A DNA stretch of 64,000 nucleotides. It comes from Talinum fruticosum. Taxonomy: Eukaryota > Streptophyta > Magnoliopsida > Caryophyllales > Talinaceae. The translations under genes and the position numbers were made by a program. Under the pieces are notes generated by a model. It ran no database searches and was not told the DNA's origin. It was given only the letters and a program-made list of their open reading frames with translations. Position 1 is the first letter of the stretch, and the number at the start of each line of letters is the position of its first letter. Shown here one piece after another: positions 36,103 through 49,284 of this stretch. The stretch covers positions 5,857,001 through 5,921,000 of the forward strand of contig JAITYX010000021.1 of assembly GCA_021018815.1 (NCBI GenBank), given 5' to 3'.

Positions 36103-36815
36103 TAAATCATCTGGGATTTGAATAGTTCACCATGAAAGAGAAGGGGGGAATGAAAACGAGAAATTTCCTGAAGAAAAATGCTCTCAAAGTGAAATTAATA
36201 GCAGAAGAGTACTGCCTCCGTCCCCTGTTTGTACTGAAGGAGGATTGATGAATGGCGAAAGAGGGAGGAAGGATAGTGAAGTAAATAATAGTGGGAGGGA
36301 TGGTGATGGTCTGGCCTTAATTAGAGCGAATGGTTAAAAACATAGAGGGTACTGCTGGAGGGGAAAGAGAGAGAGAGAGAGGTAGAGAGAGCAGAAGTGA
36401 GCAGAGAGAAGAGGGCAGTTGAAAGGAACAAGACGGTAGAGGGAAACAAAAAAACAGAGGGAATCCCACAAAGCCAATGGGATACTGGGGCCAGCCCTCA
36501 TCACCATGAAATTTTCCATCCCTAAACCCAATAAGGTAACTTCATTTACATAATCTTATTTAAACCGCAAAACACACCTTCCAAATCATTCTTCTAAAAA
36601 ATAGTTTTATAAGTTGTGTTCGGTAAAATAGTTGTTTTAACCATTTTAACTATTTCGTCAAATGTTAATTATTTTAATGGACGATTCGGTTCCATTCAAT
36701 TTAACTTTGTCTTACGATCTTATAACTTTTTACATTTTTTTATAATTGTTCATAATTAATTTTTTTAAATGTATCACTTTAACTTGTGATAACTTGAGTG
36801 TAAATTCATTATAAT
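36103..36815. other. 5' region of the EPFL gene and intergenic DNA
   Basis: Contains purine-rich tracts (for example GA runs at 36367-36382) that may belong to the EPFL promoter or 5' UTR. No coding signal. Confidence 0.5.
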
Positions 36816-37079
36816 TGCTATTGGTTTCTAGTGCATTGATTTGAGGTTTTTTCCCGATTTTAGATTTTTTCATGTTAAAATGTCCCATTTTTGTTGTTCC
36901 TTTTGTTTATGTTTTATTTGTTTGAGTGAGCTCTGATCTTAATAAGTAGTATCAGAACGTGGTGAGGTTAGTGATGTCACATCAAACATGGAGAACAATA
37001 AGTTGAAAATTGAGATGTTTGATATAAAGGACTTCACGTTCTGGAAAATACAAATTGAAGACTTGTATCAGAGCTGGAA

Positions 37080-37430
37080 ATGGTGAGATTGACATTGGCG
37101 CGAAACATGGCGTTCAACATGATGGATCGGAAAACGACCAAGAGGCTGCTTGAGGCGTCGTCCAACTTGTATGAGAAACCCTTGGCCATGAATAAGGTAT
37201 ATCTTATGTGTCATTTGTTTGATCTAAAAATGCATGATAGCACTAGTGTAGCGGATCATATTAATGAGTTCAATATGATCATTTTAAATCTTGTTTCGGT
37301 GAAAAGTAACTTTGAGGATGAAGTTAAGGCGTTAATTTTGTTGTCTTCCTTACTCAAGTCACGGGATACCATAGTTTCTATGGTTAGTAGTACTCGAGGG
37401 TATAATGCGTTAAAATATAATAAAGTCTAG
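37080..37430 (+). pseudogene. copia gag fragment (UBN2-type)
   Basis: The open stretch encodes LLEASSNLYEKPLAMNKVYL, then SVADHINEFNMI and DEVKALILLSSL, which is the core of the copia gag domain. Upstream gag codons around 37010-37079 are in another frame, so the frame is broken at both ends. Confidence 0.8.
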
Positions 37431-37771
37431 GATGTGATCTTGAGCGAGAATATTCGCAGTAAAGATACGGTGGATTCATAGGAAAATGCATTTCATGTAA
37501 TAGGTCGGGAGAAACATGTTTATCAAAAGGGTCGATCAAAGTCCAAAGTAAAGGGTCGGTCCCAAAACTCGGGGAAGGTTGTTTATTAGGGTTGTGGTGA
37601 GCACTCTGTAAGAAAAATTGTCCTAAAATAATTGATGATGGGGTTTTAATAAATTCACTTGAGGATGTAGGTGATGCACTCATGTTAAGTGTGAAAAGTC
37701 CTACATAGTTTTAGATTGTGGATTTGATGACATCGTTTCATTCGGGTCTAGTATAAACTTGTTCCACAATT

Positions 37772-38149
37772 TTGTTGTCGGGAAATTTGGTAAGGGTTTT
37801 CGTTGCTAATAGGAAGAGTTTGGACATACTAGGCAATGGGGATGTGAAGATTAAAACCTCTAGTTGGTGGTTTTGGACTTTGGAAGGAGTTAGGTTTATC
37901 TCGGGATTGGCTAAGAATATGATTTCGATGAATCAATTGGATGAGTCGGGATATGTAACGAAATTTTGCAATGGTGACTGGAAATTATTAAATGGGGCAT
38001 TGGTTGTAGCTAAGGGTCTAAAATATGGCTTATTGTACTCCATTGATGGGTGTAGTGACTTAGTTGTAAATGTCGGGATTGATTGTTCTAGTGGGAGTAT
38101 TCGGGGTGAAAGACTTGATAGGGGTTACATTGCAGGTGGGAGTTGGTAA
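37772..38149 (+). pseudogene. copia protease/pre-integrase fragment
   Basis: Residues such as GLAKNMISMNQLDESGY and the later NGALVVAKGLKYGLLY match the gag-pre-integrase segment of copia polyproteins. No integrase follows, and the sequence then jumps to the last part of the polyprotein. Confidence 0.7.
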
Positions 38150-39087
38150 GGGTGACGGGATATTCTTTGGGTCTAAAAATGGGTCATCCGATGCTCCACA
38201 AGATAAATTGCAAGAAACGGGTGTAATGAAAAAGATGGCGTTGTCAACGGGAGGTAAAGCCCAAAGGTATAAATTGCTTCTTCATTATGTTTTGTTGACT
38301 AACATTGGTGAGTCAGTTTTGCATGAAAATTGTATTCTAGAAGTTGATCAATCCGAGTGGGAGTTCATATCGGGTGATAATGATGATGGGCTTGAGAAGG
38401 GCTTGGATAGCGGGATTCCAACAAGGGTGCTAATCTAAGGTGAAAGTGTCGAAATGTTGAGGTGGTGCAAAGCGTTGATTGGTCTCTCTCGATAAAGAGA
38501 TCGGGTTTCAATGAACTAGAATGATGCAACAAGGAGACTCCAAGTGGGAGATTGTTATTCCTTTTGTTTATGTACCCATATCCATTTTTTCTAAATTTTT
38601 TCGAACTCTTGTGTTTTATTTTTGTTATTCCTTTTGTTTCTATTTTGTTTGTTTGAGTGATGAGCTCCCGATCATAACACTCCAAGCTCCAACTTCCTAC
38701 TCTGTGCTTCTTGTTCTTTCCTACAAAAAGAGGAAACACTTGATTGATTATTTCACTTTGCAAGGATACTCAATGCTTATATTTCAATTGTTCACACACA
38801 CAGACAAGGGTTATTTGATTAAGAACAAAGAATCAATGCTATATCTCATAATTTGAACATTTTCTACATATATAAATAGATAGATAGAGATTATTTGATT
38901 AAGAGCAAAGAATTGAATATCGAAACTTTCAAAACAAGGCTGGATCTACATTACATCGTGATTGATATTGTTAGTCTAAATATTTGTATAAGAGAACTTA
39001 AAAAGTCTTTTAAAATTTTAGTATGGATACTATAAAAATTATATTAGTGTTGTTAAATTTTATGATAATAAATAATAGACATCGTAT

Positions 39088-39338
39088 AAAATTTACAAAA
39101 AATTATACAAAGGTATCCTAAGGTATGATGTAACTATTTACATGCCTCTTAGATATGAAAAATTACTCATAGGTACCCTAAGGTATAGTGTAACTATTTA
39201 CAGGACCCTCGGTTATGAAAAACTACTTCAGGTACCCTAAGATGTGGTGTAACTATTTACACGACCATCATGTATAAAAATTACTCCTAGGTACCTTTCT
39301 TTTGGCGTAATATTGTTAAATTAAATTGTTGCTTGAAC

Positions 39339-39409
<71 letters not shown>

Positions 39410-39987
39410 GACGAACAGAGAGATAGGAGGGAAAGGATAATAAATGAACAAAGATGGGAGATAGAGGAACAAAGAGATGGGAGATAGCGACGAACAAACA
39501 AGAGAGGAAAGAGTAGAATGAACAAACTTGGAGATTGGGGATAGGAGAACGAACACTGAAGAGAAGAGAACAAAATGAATAGAGAAGAAATGCAAAACGA
39601 ATAGAGAAAATAGAAGAATGAACAAACAAACAAACAAAGATTAGGGGTTTTTGACATAAATTTTTTTAAAAAACTCTTTGGTTGAATTTTTCGTGGGATT
39701 CATTAATGGTGAAATAAATTTTTCGTATATCGAGTACCATTATGGGCTGCAAAAAATATTACATTAATAAAAGGAAGGGTATGTGCCTAAAATTAGTTTT
39801 TCACACTCGAGAGACCTGTAAATATTACATTATAGCTTAGGGTATCTAGAGTAGTTTTTCACACCCGAGGGCCCGTAAATTATTACACTATACCTTAGGA
39901 TATCTATGATTAATTTTTCTTATTGAGGGGCTTGTAAATAGTTACACCATATCTTAGAGTACATTTGTGTAATTTTTGATAAAATTT
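39088..39987. mobile_element. Foldback element with subrepeat-built inverted arms
   Basis: The left arm (39088-39300) and right arm (39785-39987) are inverted copies, and each is made of three ~59-bp units. Left-arm units start at about 39112, 39172 and 39231 with GGTACCCTAAGGTAT or variants, followed by GTAACTATTTACA. Between the arms lie a (GA)33 run and a purine-rich tract. There is no coding capacity. This is the architecture of foldback or Mutator-like MITEs, but I could not find a convincing target duplication, so class is open. Confidence 0.65.
39341..39406. repeat. (GA)33 microsatellite
   Basis: 66 bp of perfect GA alternation, followed by a degenerate purine-rich tract to about 39640. 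The long Ser/Leu frames on the opposite strand here are artefacts of the repeat. Confidence 0.97.
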
Positions 39988-39989
39988 CT

Positions 39990-41207
39990 AAATCCGCCAT
40001 TACTTCAAAGCAAGGTAAGTTTATATATTAAGTTTTTATTTTTAATTTATTATGTACGTTTGTTTTCTATATTTAACTTACAGAGTTTGATAGAGATTTG
40101 AATGCATGATGTATCATCTGTCCATTGAAATGACTCAAATCATGGTATTGCTTTGCTAGATTCGCAAAAATTTTGCCAAATAAATGAAAGTGAGGGAGAA
40201 AGAAGCCTTTAGATAACGATATGTCTTTCATCTCTCTCTGTCTGTCTTTGACTGGTAAGTGAGTGAATTGAATTATCTCAATGAATGATAAATGAGTCTC
40301 TCAACTGCAGAATTCTTTCCTGACATTTTCACCATTTATTTGTAATGTACACTTTATGTTATTTCTCTCGGGTCTTAACCCCTTCAATTAAGGGTAACTT
40401 TTGTGTGCCAAATTTATTACCTCCTTCACATCAATAAAAACAAAGGGGTTATTATATTAAAATAAATTATATTTACGGGTTTGGACTATTATATACTATA
40501 TTATAACATCGACTATTTTCGTATCTGTACTTTAGGGGTATTGATCATCTATAAATCAAACCACTATACTTTTAGACAACTTTAAACTAAAATATGGTAT
40601 ATAACCGTCTATGAAACAAGTGGTATGATTTGGAAAAAATAAATACTCATAAAGTACGGTCGCACGAATAGTCGATGTTATAATATGATATATAATCATC
40701 CAAATCCCCAAATTATATTTTATTTTAATTCAATAACCCTAAAAAAAAAGAATAAACTCAATTGAGAATAATTCAATTACCTTTTCTCTCATGTAAGAGC
40801 ATTTGTGTGTGTTTATAAGGTTTAAAGCCGATAGTTACATAATAAATTTTAGTTTTGTAAATACGGGCCATCTGAAAACTTTGAGAGGAGGATTGAATCA
40901 TAAATGTGTCAAGAAATAAAGAATAAATATGTCCTGAGAATGGATCAGGTAACATTAATTTAGACTTTTTTTTTTTCCTTATTGGTTCGAGGGATGATTA
41001 ATTGGTTTGCATTTGACCCACCTTCAAATTTTCATGTTGTTTCAAGTTATAGTGATATTATTTATCTTAGGATTTTTCTTAAATTAACTAAACCAATAAA
41101 TAAATAAGAAGAGAGAGAGAGAGAGAAGAGAGAGAGTGTATTCCCATTTGCTAGCTCAGGCCAGCAAGTGGGCTTACAATTAACAGGCACCGCCTTTTAG
41201 TGGGCCT
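39990..41207. other. Intergenic DNA left of the F-box gene
   Basis: No coding signal. AT-rich, with a GA tract at about 41111-41137. Confidence 0.55.
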
Positions 41208-41240
41208 CAGCTGGGCCCATTGGCCCACTCGAGAGTACAG
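41208..41240 (+). promoter_or_regulatory. Site II-like GGGCCCA/TGGCCCA cluster
   Basis: Two TCP-type site II motifs (GGGCCCA and TGGCCCA) lie within about 20 bp, some 750 bp upstream of the F-box start codon and near the probable transcription start (about 41300-41350). Such motifs are common in promoters of housekeeping plant genes. Confidence 0.4.
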
Positions 41241-41980
41241 ACTTTGATTTCATCCTTTTGCCTCTTCACACTCTGTCTCTCTCTCGCTCTCTATCTTTTA
41301 TACTAGGCTCTTGTGATGTGAGCCAAAGCCATGCCAGAATCCTCTCTCTTCCTCCTCTCTCTCTCCTCGCTCATCAAACCGCCGTACGATTCTGGGTGCT
41401 GCTAACATTTCTGGTAACACTTCAAACATCTTGATCTCAATTTCATTTTGATCCTACATGCACTCATCCATCTAGCTGTATCTCTTTTTTCCAAATTTAT
41501 TGGATTTTTCTCTTTTTTGAAGGGGGGAGTCTCTCTGCTTGCATAATCTTCCGATTTTATTGTGTATTCTTCTTTTTTTTTTTTTTCCAATTTTTGTTCT
41601 CCGCTATACTAATCGTTTTCCTTTTATTTGTGATGGGATTTTCACAAAAGTCGATCTTTAATTCTGTTTTTGATGTAATTGAGTTGTTATCTTCATACGG
41701 ATTTTTTGCTCTGTTTGGAAATCCAGCTTATTCAGATGAGATGAGAGATCATACCCTAAATTTTATTTTTTTAAAAAAATTGATGTCAAAACCCCTTTAT
41801 TCAATACAATTTGATTTTCAGTCGTGTAATGGTAGTGAGTATGATTCTGATATTTTCAATTCAATATTTGGTTATGAATTGTTTTGCATGAGTACCAAAC
41901 AAGCAATTGATTGTCCTACAGTTGATGAATAAATCAAAGATTGTTTCAATTTTGTTGGGCAGGAAGAATAGAGGGAATTA

Positions 41981-43623
41981 ATGGGTTATGGTCTCGATTA
42001 CCGGCCATGGGATGAACTGATGCCGGACACGTTAGGTCAGATATTTAGAAGGCTGCCTCTTGATGAGATACTGAATGTAGTCCCAAGGGTTTGCAGATCA
42101 TGGGCAAACGCTGTGAGAGGCCCCTATTGCTGGCAGGAGATCGATATTGAGGACTGGAGTCGATATCGTCGTGCTGAGAGCCTAGATCGCATGCTTCTCT
42201 TGCTGATGTCGAGGAGCCATGGCTTGCTCCGAAATCTTTGTGTTTATGGCCTTTCAACTCACTCGGGCTTGGACTTGATTGCTGAGAAGTAAGAGGATTT
42301 TGCAATCTGCATCTCCCTTTGTCCTTGATTGCCTCTTGCATGTTTTTATCATCCTCTGATAGTGTGAATGAACTTCCCTTCAGTTATACTGTTGAAGATT
42401 TTGGGGTTTAGAGGTCTTGATCAAATGTGGGTCATGATATGGATGAGAAGAATAAACCTATGAACAATCAAGAATTGGGTCTTTTTAGCTTTCATTGGAA
42501 CAAGTTTATGCCTGTGACAATCTTACTCAGACTTGGCAATAGCCATGTTGGATATTTTGTGAAGCTAATACAAGTCCAGTTGTCAGAGTCAGACCATTTT
42601 CTAAGAGTTACATGTATTTCTATTATGAAATTGAAAGGTCAAGTGTCCATACCTGTGTTAGTGTGTCAAATACCTAATACAAGTCTAGTACTGCCTGAGA
42701 ATCAAAACATAGACCTCATCGTTGGTGGAGGGCGCTTTCTTTTCTTTGGTCATGTCACTCTACACAAGGACCAATCTCGATCTAAAAATATGCAATCAGA
42801 ACTTGCAAAGAACAAAGTTCACCACAATCAACAATCTTAGTTTCTGAAGAACTGATACTGAATCCTTCTGGGACAATTTGATGCCCATGGCATAAATTTG
42901 TTCATTCTGAGTTTAAATTGTGTTTTTTTCTGACCTGAATTGTTATCTGTTGTAAGTGCCAAGTGCCTTCAGAATCTACGGCTCCCAAGAAGTGAGATAA
43001 GCGACTCAATGGTGGAACAAGTTGCTGGGAGGCTTTCTGGTCTTACTTCCTTAGATTTGAGCTACTGTACCAAAATTGGAGCCCGGGCTCTGGAGGCTTT
43101 CGGTAAGAATTGTAAACTGCTGACACATTTGCGAAGGAACATGCATCCATGGGATGTAATCGACCGGACATCCCAAGATGATGAAGCCTTTGCCATTGCT
43201 GCCACAATGCCAAAGCTCAAGCACCTCGAATTGGCCTACCTAATGATCACAATAGAAGGTGTGGTTAGGATTGTTACTAATTGCCATGAACTCGAATTGT
43301 TGGATATGAGAGGTTGTTGGAATGTGAAACGTGATGAGAAGAAATTCTTTGAGAGCTTCCCGAGGTTAAAGGTGGTGGGGCCCCTTGTGGTGGACCCTTC
43401 TTCAGGCAAGGGGAAGGGTGTGTGTGAGCAGTTCTATTACTACCCGGGTTCTTCAGGCTTCATGGACTGGAGTTTTGGTGACGAGCAATTTGAGGATTGT
43501 GAGGTTGAGGATGACTCTAGTGATCTTGACATTGACGTGGAAGATGAGGAGGACTTGGGGTTGGTGTTCTACAACAACCTAGATGTTGCTAATGCTGGAA
43601 ATGTCTGGCCAGAGTCTCCGTGA
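41981..43623 (+). CDS. FBW2: FBW2-like F-box/LRR protein
   Basis: Exons 41981-42288 and 42957-43623 (975 nt, 324 residues), with a GTAAGA donor and phase-2 junction. The N-terminal F-box (residues about 8-55: WDELMPDTLGQIF, then VPRVCRSW, GPYCWQEIDIE) binds SKP1 in an SCF ubiquitin ligase. Leucine-rich repeats follow (LRLPRS, LTSLDLSYCTKIG, LELAY, LELLDMRGCW). The C terminus is strongly acidic. The arrangement and the RNMHP..V segment match Arabidopsis FBW2, an F-box protein linked to AGO1 turnover. A probable 5'-UTR intron runs from about 41414 to 41962 (GGCAG acceptor). A second family copy is possible, so the symbol is by likeness. Confidence 0.88.
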
Positions 43624-44016
43624 GACTTTCGTGCATCAATGTTTTCTAGTTCTTGTGGTGAAGCTTGAAGGCCTACTTGCTTTAGCATTTACAAGATCTC
43701 CGGATAAGTTCTTGGTTTAGCATTGACAAGATATCCGGCTATGAATCAGTTAAGCAATTAAGGTTAGAGAAATTCCTTGATGATTTTCCGTGTCCATTTG
43801 AGCAGTGTATGTTTCCAATCCTTTCGGTGTTTTCTGTGATGAGAAATCCGCAAAGCCTGTTTTTATGCATATTCTCTCATATGCCGGATGTGAAACAGAT
43901 CAATGATCCTTGCTGTATTCTTTAGTCCCAGGTGATTTGTCTTGTAAAGACTAGAATCGGCAGGAGTCCAGTGTTGATGTAGCTCCATTTATGAAAGTTT
44001 TCGGAAATACATGTAT
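43624..44016. other. Probable 3' UTR and downstream flank of the F-box gene
   Basis: No coding frame. An imperfect ~50-bp repeat (GATCTCCGG..AAGTTCTTGG and GATATCCGGC) lies close to the stop codon. Confidence 0.5.
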
Positions 44017-44019
44017 TTA

Positions 44020-44318
44020 GGGTGTGTTTGGTTGGGGGAGGGAATATTTATTTAGAAAATAATTTCCCAATTTTCCATTGTTTGGTGAATAATGTGATGA
44101 AAATTATTTTCGAAGGATAATCTTTTTTACCCATATGAAAAATACAACTAATAAAACAATTTGAAGTACGAGTTGGAAGTTATTTTCCTCTTACCAAACA
44201 ACGGAAAATAAGAGTTAAAAATTATTTTCCTTGGAAAATTATTTCCATAGAAAATTATTTTCTATGAAAATACTTTTCCAAAGGAAAATAATTTTTCAAG
44301 GTACCAATCAAACACACC
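44020..44318. mobile_element. Tourist-like MITE
   Basis: Terminal inverted repeats GGGTGTGTTTGGTTG and CAATCAAACACACC, with TTA on both sides (44017-44019 and 44319-44321), length 299 bp. The interior is full of GGAAAATTATTTTCC-like sequence. No coding capacity. The ends match those of the larger element at 7751-8403. Confidence 0.85.
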
Positions 44319-44321
44319 TTA

Positions 44322-45402
44322 ACCTAGTTGTTTGAATGAGTGATAATAGTCGATCTGCTTCCAGATGATATAAGAATTTATATCATTTATATCTTTTTTT
44401 TTGTGATGTGTTCAAAAAGAAGTTCTACAAAGCAATCCACTTCCCTACACCCTAACCTAAATTTGTTTCCATTATAATAGTTTGGTCCAAAGTGTTTGGG
44501 CAACCATTGATCAAAAGTTTCGAGTAAAGTACGTAGGAACTTTTTTAAATTTACTAAAAATGTATCCATAAAAATTAATTGGTACTACTGATTAAATTTA
44601 AAGTATTAAAATATTTCAAATTTATTAAAAAGTATCCATAAAAATGAATTAAAATAAGTACTAAAAATTTAGATATCTGGGCACCGTTGGACCAAATTCC
44701 CTGTGTAGTGAGTGTAGTGTAGTGTTTTGGGTGGTGCATATTTTAATTGAGGAATTAATAAGATGTTAGTGTCATGGTTGAAAGATGATACATAAATATA
44801 TCTGGCAGCTTATTTGGTGAATTTCTTGCGAGATTTGTTAAATGTCATTATCTTCCATCTGGTTTACTCGTCAAGAATCAAGATATTTAAGGGATTTGTA
44901 GATGCTGATATATCATATTCATACATGCGATATGCCTCCCGAGGACGAGTTGACATCGATAACAATGACTTGCAGAGACATATACTTTGGTAGCTTTCCC
45001 ATTCACGCAGATATTTTGGGTGACTTCACTAAACCCAACTACATGATCACGTAGATACTTTGGGACGCTTCACCTCCTAATCGTTCACTTGTTCCAGAAG
45101 GCAAACCGACAGGGCGAGGCAACATCTCTCCTCCGCCATCGCCTTCTCATCCGGCAACAGAAACAGGGAAGTGGACCATAACTTAGACAAAAAAGAGGGT
45201 TAAAACTTAAAAAGTACATTTACTTCAATTCAACAAACATCAAAACATCCTTGTATGACTTCCACAACTGGCTTTGCCAGGGAAAAGGGGGAGGGTAACT
45301 TTCAAACACTTGTGATCAATTAGCTGTTATAACTTTGAATACCAGGTTCAGATGATTATGGAGAGCTTTGGAAGGTAGATCGATAAAGCTCTTCATCTGC
45401 AA
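44322..45402. other. Intergenic DNA between convergent genes
   Basis: The F-box gene and the 13-exon gene converge here. I see no gene; 45000-45402 is less AT-rich and may include the 3' UTR of the minus-strand gene. Confidence 0.5.
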
Positions 45403-48400
45403 TTAGAGGGGGATGGTCCATGATCCAAGTGGATGTCCCCATACCTTCCCACCTAAAAGTAAAACATCATTGTATGAAGGTTAAACACCTGTTGCTTTTT
45501 GTGGAACTAATAATACTAAAAAAAAAGAAAGAATGCCCTATGTTATGAAAACAGAATCTCATCACGAGAGATTTTACCTTCTTTGGTGGCTTCTTCGCAT
45601 CTTCTTCGATAATTCAGAGAAAGCTCTGGATCCAAAGCTTTTAGTAACACCTCATACTTCTCCTCTGCCTCAGCAATGCATTTAGCCTGGCAATAATATT
45701 GTTCGCATTCACAAGGGGTGCGCAGCAATCAAATCATAGTTTAGGAACACAAGTTACACAACATTTACACAGTTCATAACATAAGTAGCTAAAATTTTTC
45801 TGCCAACATCAAATCGAATATATTTATGTTTCTCACCAGCATGGCTGGGGCTGCAGAAGTGCCATATATTCTGACAAACATGCGCAAGATATTAAAATTA
45901 TTCTCCAGCACATCCTCCTGGACAGTAAGGCATATGTCAAGCATACACTAAGCACAGGCAACAATGAAGCCATAAAATTATAGCCTCCAACAAACCCTGC
46001 TCATAGACTAACCTCATAGTCGAACCTGATGCATCACAATTACACCGCCATCAGTTAATAATCTCTGGTATCCATAAGAAAAAGGAAGATAACCAAGCAG
46101 CATGTAAAGAGTTCATTCCGAGCAATGTGGAAAGAAATCTCCAAAAAGTTTCATGACTAACCAAATAAATACCAAGGATGGCACTCACAAATCATCTGAT
46201 ATCTCCACGAGAAATTCAGAAACTGACAGAAATTCCATGTGCAAATCATTAACCTTCATGAAAATTTCTAGTATAAGTCATCTGCATTTTGAGCAAGGAA
46301 CAATGCAGAAGCAGCTTCCAGGTAGGTGCACAAAGTACAGTGCTCAAGCTGTCAAGCAGTCTCCATTGAGTAAACATAATTTGCAGACAACCTACAACAA
46401 AACAGGATGATGGTCGCACTTGAAGGGGATGACAATGATAAGCGCCACCACCACTGCACCCAATATGGTCCCACCAGATGAAACAATAATATAGGCTCCT
46501 TAACTCTAAATGCGACAACCAATTACACACAATGATGTGAAAGCAATAAAGGAAGGTAGCATACAATGTGCCTAAATTGCTACAAAGCAAAACAAGATAG
46601 AAAAATAGACAGCTAGCCAGAGTCTGTCATGATAGAATATACAGTGCCACAAAGCCCAACCTAAAGAATGTCATCTGTGAGAGCTCAAATACTGAGATCA
46701 TGTCTAATTAGCTTATCTCCGCACCAGAAAACTGTCTATTCAAAATGATAGTTGTTTTTCACACTAGAAAAGTAACATAAGGCCATCTCGTAGAATTATT
46801 TTGTAATTGCTTGAGAAAAATCTATTCTTGAACTGTTGGTTTGAGGTATTGTACCAATAGTGATTATTAACCAACACAAATGTCGTAAGAAGAAAACAAA
46901 GTAAATCAAGCAAGTGCACAGAACCCCCATCTAGAGTAAAGAATATAACAAGAACAACCACCAATGCCCCCCAAAAAGAAAAAAGAAAAGAAAATGTGGG
47001 TCTCACGAAAGGATGGTGGTCTAGGGATAGGCGGCCTTATCCCTAAAAGCATAGAAGCTGTTTTTGGGAGGCGAGTTAGAAGTCTTCTGAAAATTGACTT
47101 TTTGCAACATTTGGAAAAAAAAAAATTGCAAAATATGTAACTGAAACAACAGCAGGGAAATTACCTCTTCCCCTCTCAACAGGTACAAAAGAAGATTCAA
47201 AACCCGATAATCAAAAGACTTGAGATGAATAGCCCTCATCGCTTCTTCAACCAAAATCTGTGTAAGAAGCCAACAGACAGGCCCCACACATCACATTCAC
47301 AGGTCAACTCTTCCCAGAGTTCTAATAATTCAAAACATTCAATGATTTGCAATTTCATATTCATTCAAGATTATTTAGAGAACATTTCTCAAGTATATAA
47401 CTGTTTATCATTCAGAATATGCACTTTCGGCAACAGACAGGATTCACGTACGTCATCTTCTCGTGCTAATGCAGTACAAAGTTTCCTTTCTAAAGTCCAA
47501 TACTCTTCTCCAAGCGCCAATTCTGCTCTAATACTGCATACTTCAAGCAAAGTTGAAAATTTTTAAGTACACTTTCATTGTAAATAAAACTTTATTACTA
47601 ATAAATGTGGCTGAAACATAAGAAGTCTACCGCTCTGTCAGGAATCCACGATGCTCAAGTAGAAGAGTAAGAGGCTGAAACGGATCAGATTTAAAAGCTG
47701 TCATGAAGGCTTCCTGCATAAGGTAAAATGACCACTTAACACAATCAACAAGCTTCCATCACAATTTTCATTGGAAATGCATCATTTCTTCCGCTTACCT
47801 CGTCAGATTTTTCATCCAGAACTGTTTTTCTCCTTACGTTAACCATCTTCTCATTCCAACTGTCCAACTGCATCAGTAAAGATTTCATAAACTAATGCCC
47901 AACAGAAAAAACAACATTGTAAAACCAACTCAAAGCCCGGTCCCAAACCCATGCCCCTAGTTATCTACCGACATACAAGAAGTATCATGTTTAAATTCCG
48001 GTATCCTTTCTTCCCATTCTTTGATAACACAAGCAGAAGAATATACAGCCTATAGCTCATATACCGACAAAGAGGGTCTATGCTTCATTACAAGCGCAGA
48101 GCCACCTCCTACAAGAGCACAAGGGGCTATATTGGCATGATGCGAGGAAAAATTAGGAGACCATGCTACTTAGACATATTCAAGTGAACCCACTCCCCTT
48201 GTTGCGATCTTACTCAAGACCACCACTATGCAAGGATCGGGTAAGCTCGCATATATGTGATCGAGGTAATGATTAGGCAAGGCGGCAAGTGGACTGCTTC
48301 ACGAACCAGTATTAGGTTCACAGGACATTCAAGAAGAATCCCATTCACAATACCTGGTAGATATAGCTTTCAGTGAATGAAAGCATAGGTAAGTATCTGA

Positions 48401-49253
48401 AAATGAGTTCTGGCCTATTCACATCCATTCCATGGAACATAAAGTAAGACCTGCACTGCTAAACAGATTCATAGTCAGTTCTTATGTTACATTGCAAAAT
48501 CCCTTGGTGGTGCAAGAAATGATATTACACAAATTAGAGCACACCTAAACACGTGCACCAAACAAGTGACCAACTTGTTCAGCTTATCAAATTACAAACT
48601 AAACCACACAGAAACAATGAATGAGGAGTGAGAATCTTAAACTGAAATGTCCCAGCAAGTCCAATATCATCAAAGAAGAAAATTATAGAAATGAACCCTT
48701 ACAAAATCCTCAAGTGTGGAATTTGCCCGTTGCATCGCGTCCAATCCAATGACAGCTGAGTCATTGAACTGGGTTCCTGACTCTAAGCCCCCAACAACAG
48801 TTTTCTTTTGAACCCGTTCAATCAGTGAATCATTTGAAGGCCCTGTTCTTTCATCTTCAATAAATAGAAGATGAAATTTATCATTTTTTGAAAAATAAAA
48901 AATGAAAACCCCAACTTCTAGCAACCTAGAGTGATTATGAGTTCGCACCTGATTGAACCACCGGTGCTTCCTCAAGAAATGAGGGCGAAATCTGTGGAAT
49001 CGACCAAGACACTTATAAAACCCTAAACCTTAGACGTTAATAATGATTAGCTCAAAACAGGGAAACCCTAAGCAGATTACAGAAGATAACCTGGGGCAAA
49101 AGCTGAGAAATCAAATGGCACTTGTCATCAATACTCAATTCGGCACAGGGTTCATTCTGTATAATCAAAATCACAATTTCAGATGTAATCGTCCGTCAGT
49201 TGCTCGAAAGAGATAAGCAAAACACACAAGACGAAAGTAGAAAATTAACACAA

Positions 49254-49284
<31 letters not shown>

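Larger units (their letters stand above)
36816..38679 (+). mobile_element. Short Ty1-copia remnant with ~130-bp LTRs
   Basis: Segments at about 36816-36947 and 38553-38679 are diverged direct repeats; both contain TCCTTTTGTTTATG or a close form and end in GAGCTC-like sequence. After the left one comes a decayed primer-binding site like that for initiator Met-tRNA (TAGTATCAGAAC for TGGTATCAGAGC). The internal region keeps a copia gag (UBN2-type) and a gag-pre-integrase piece, then jumps to the end of the polyprotein, ending at a polypurine-like AAGTGGGAG. Integrase, RT and RNase H are missing. The element is 1.86 kb, which suggests a deletion derivative. Confidence 0.75.

Noticed and set aside
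39316..39657. Three overlapping Ser/Leu-rich frames of about 100 residues
   Set aside because: They are produced by the (GA)n repeat and adjoining purine tract read on the opposite strand.
41594..41932. 112-residue open frame upstream of the F-box gene
   Set aside because: It lies inside the probable 5'-UTR intron of the F-box gene and shows no domain.
42427..42840. 137-residue open frame
   Set aside because: It lies inside the only coding intron of the F-box gene; the spliced product matches FBW2 on both sides without it.
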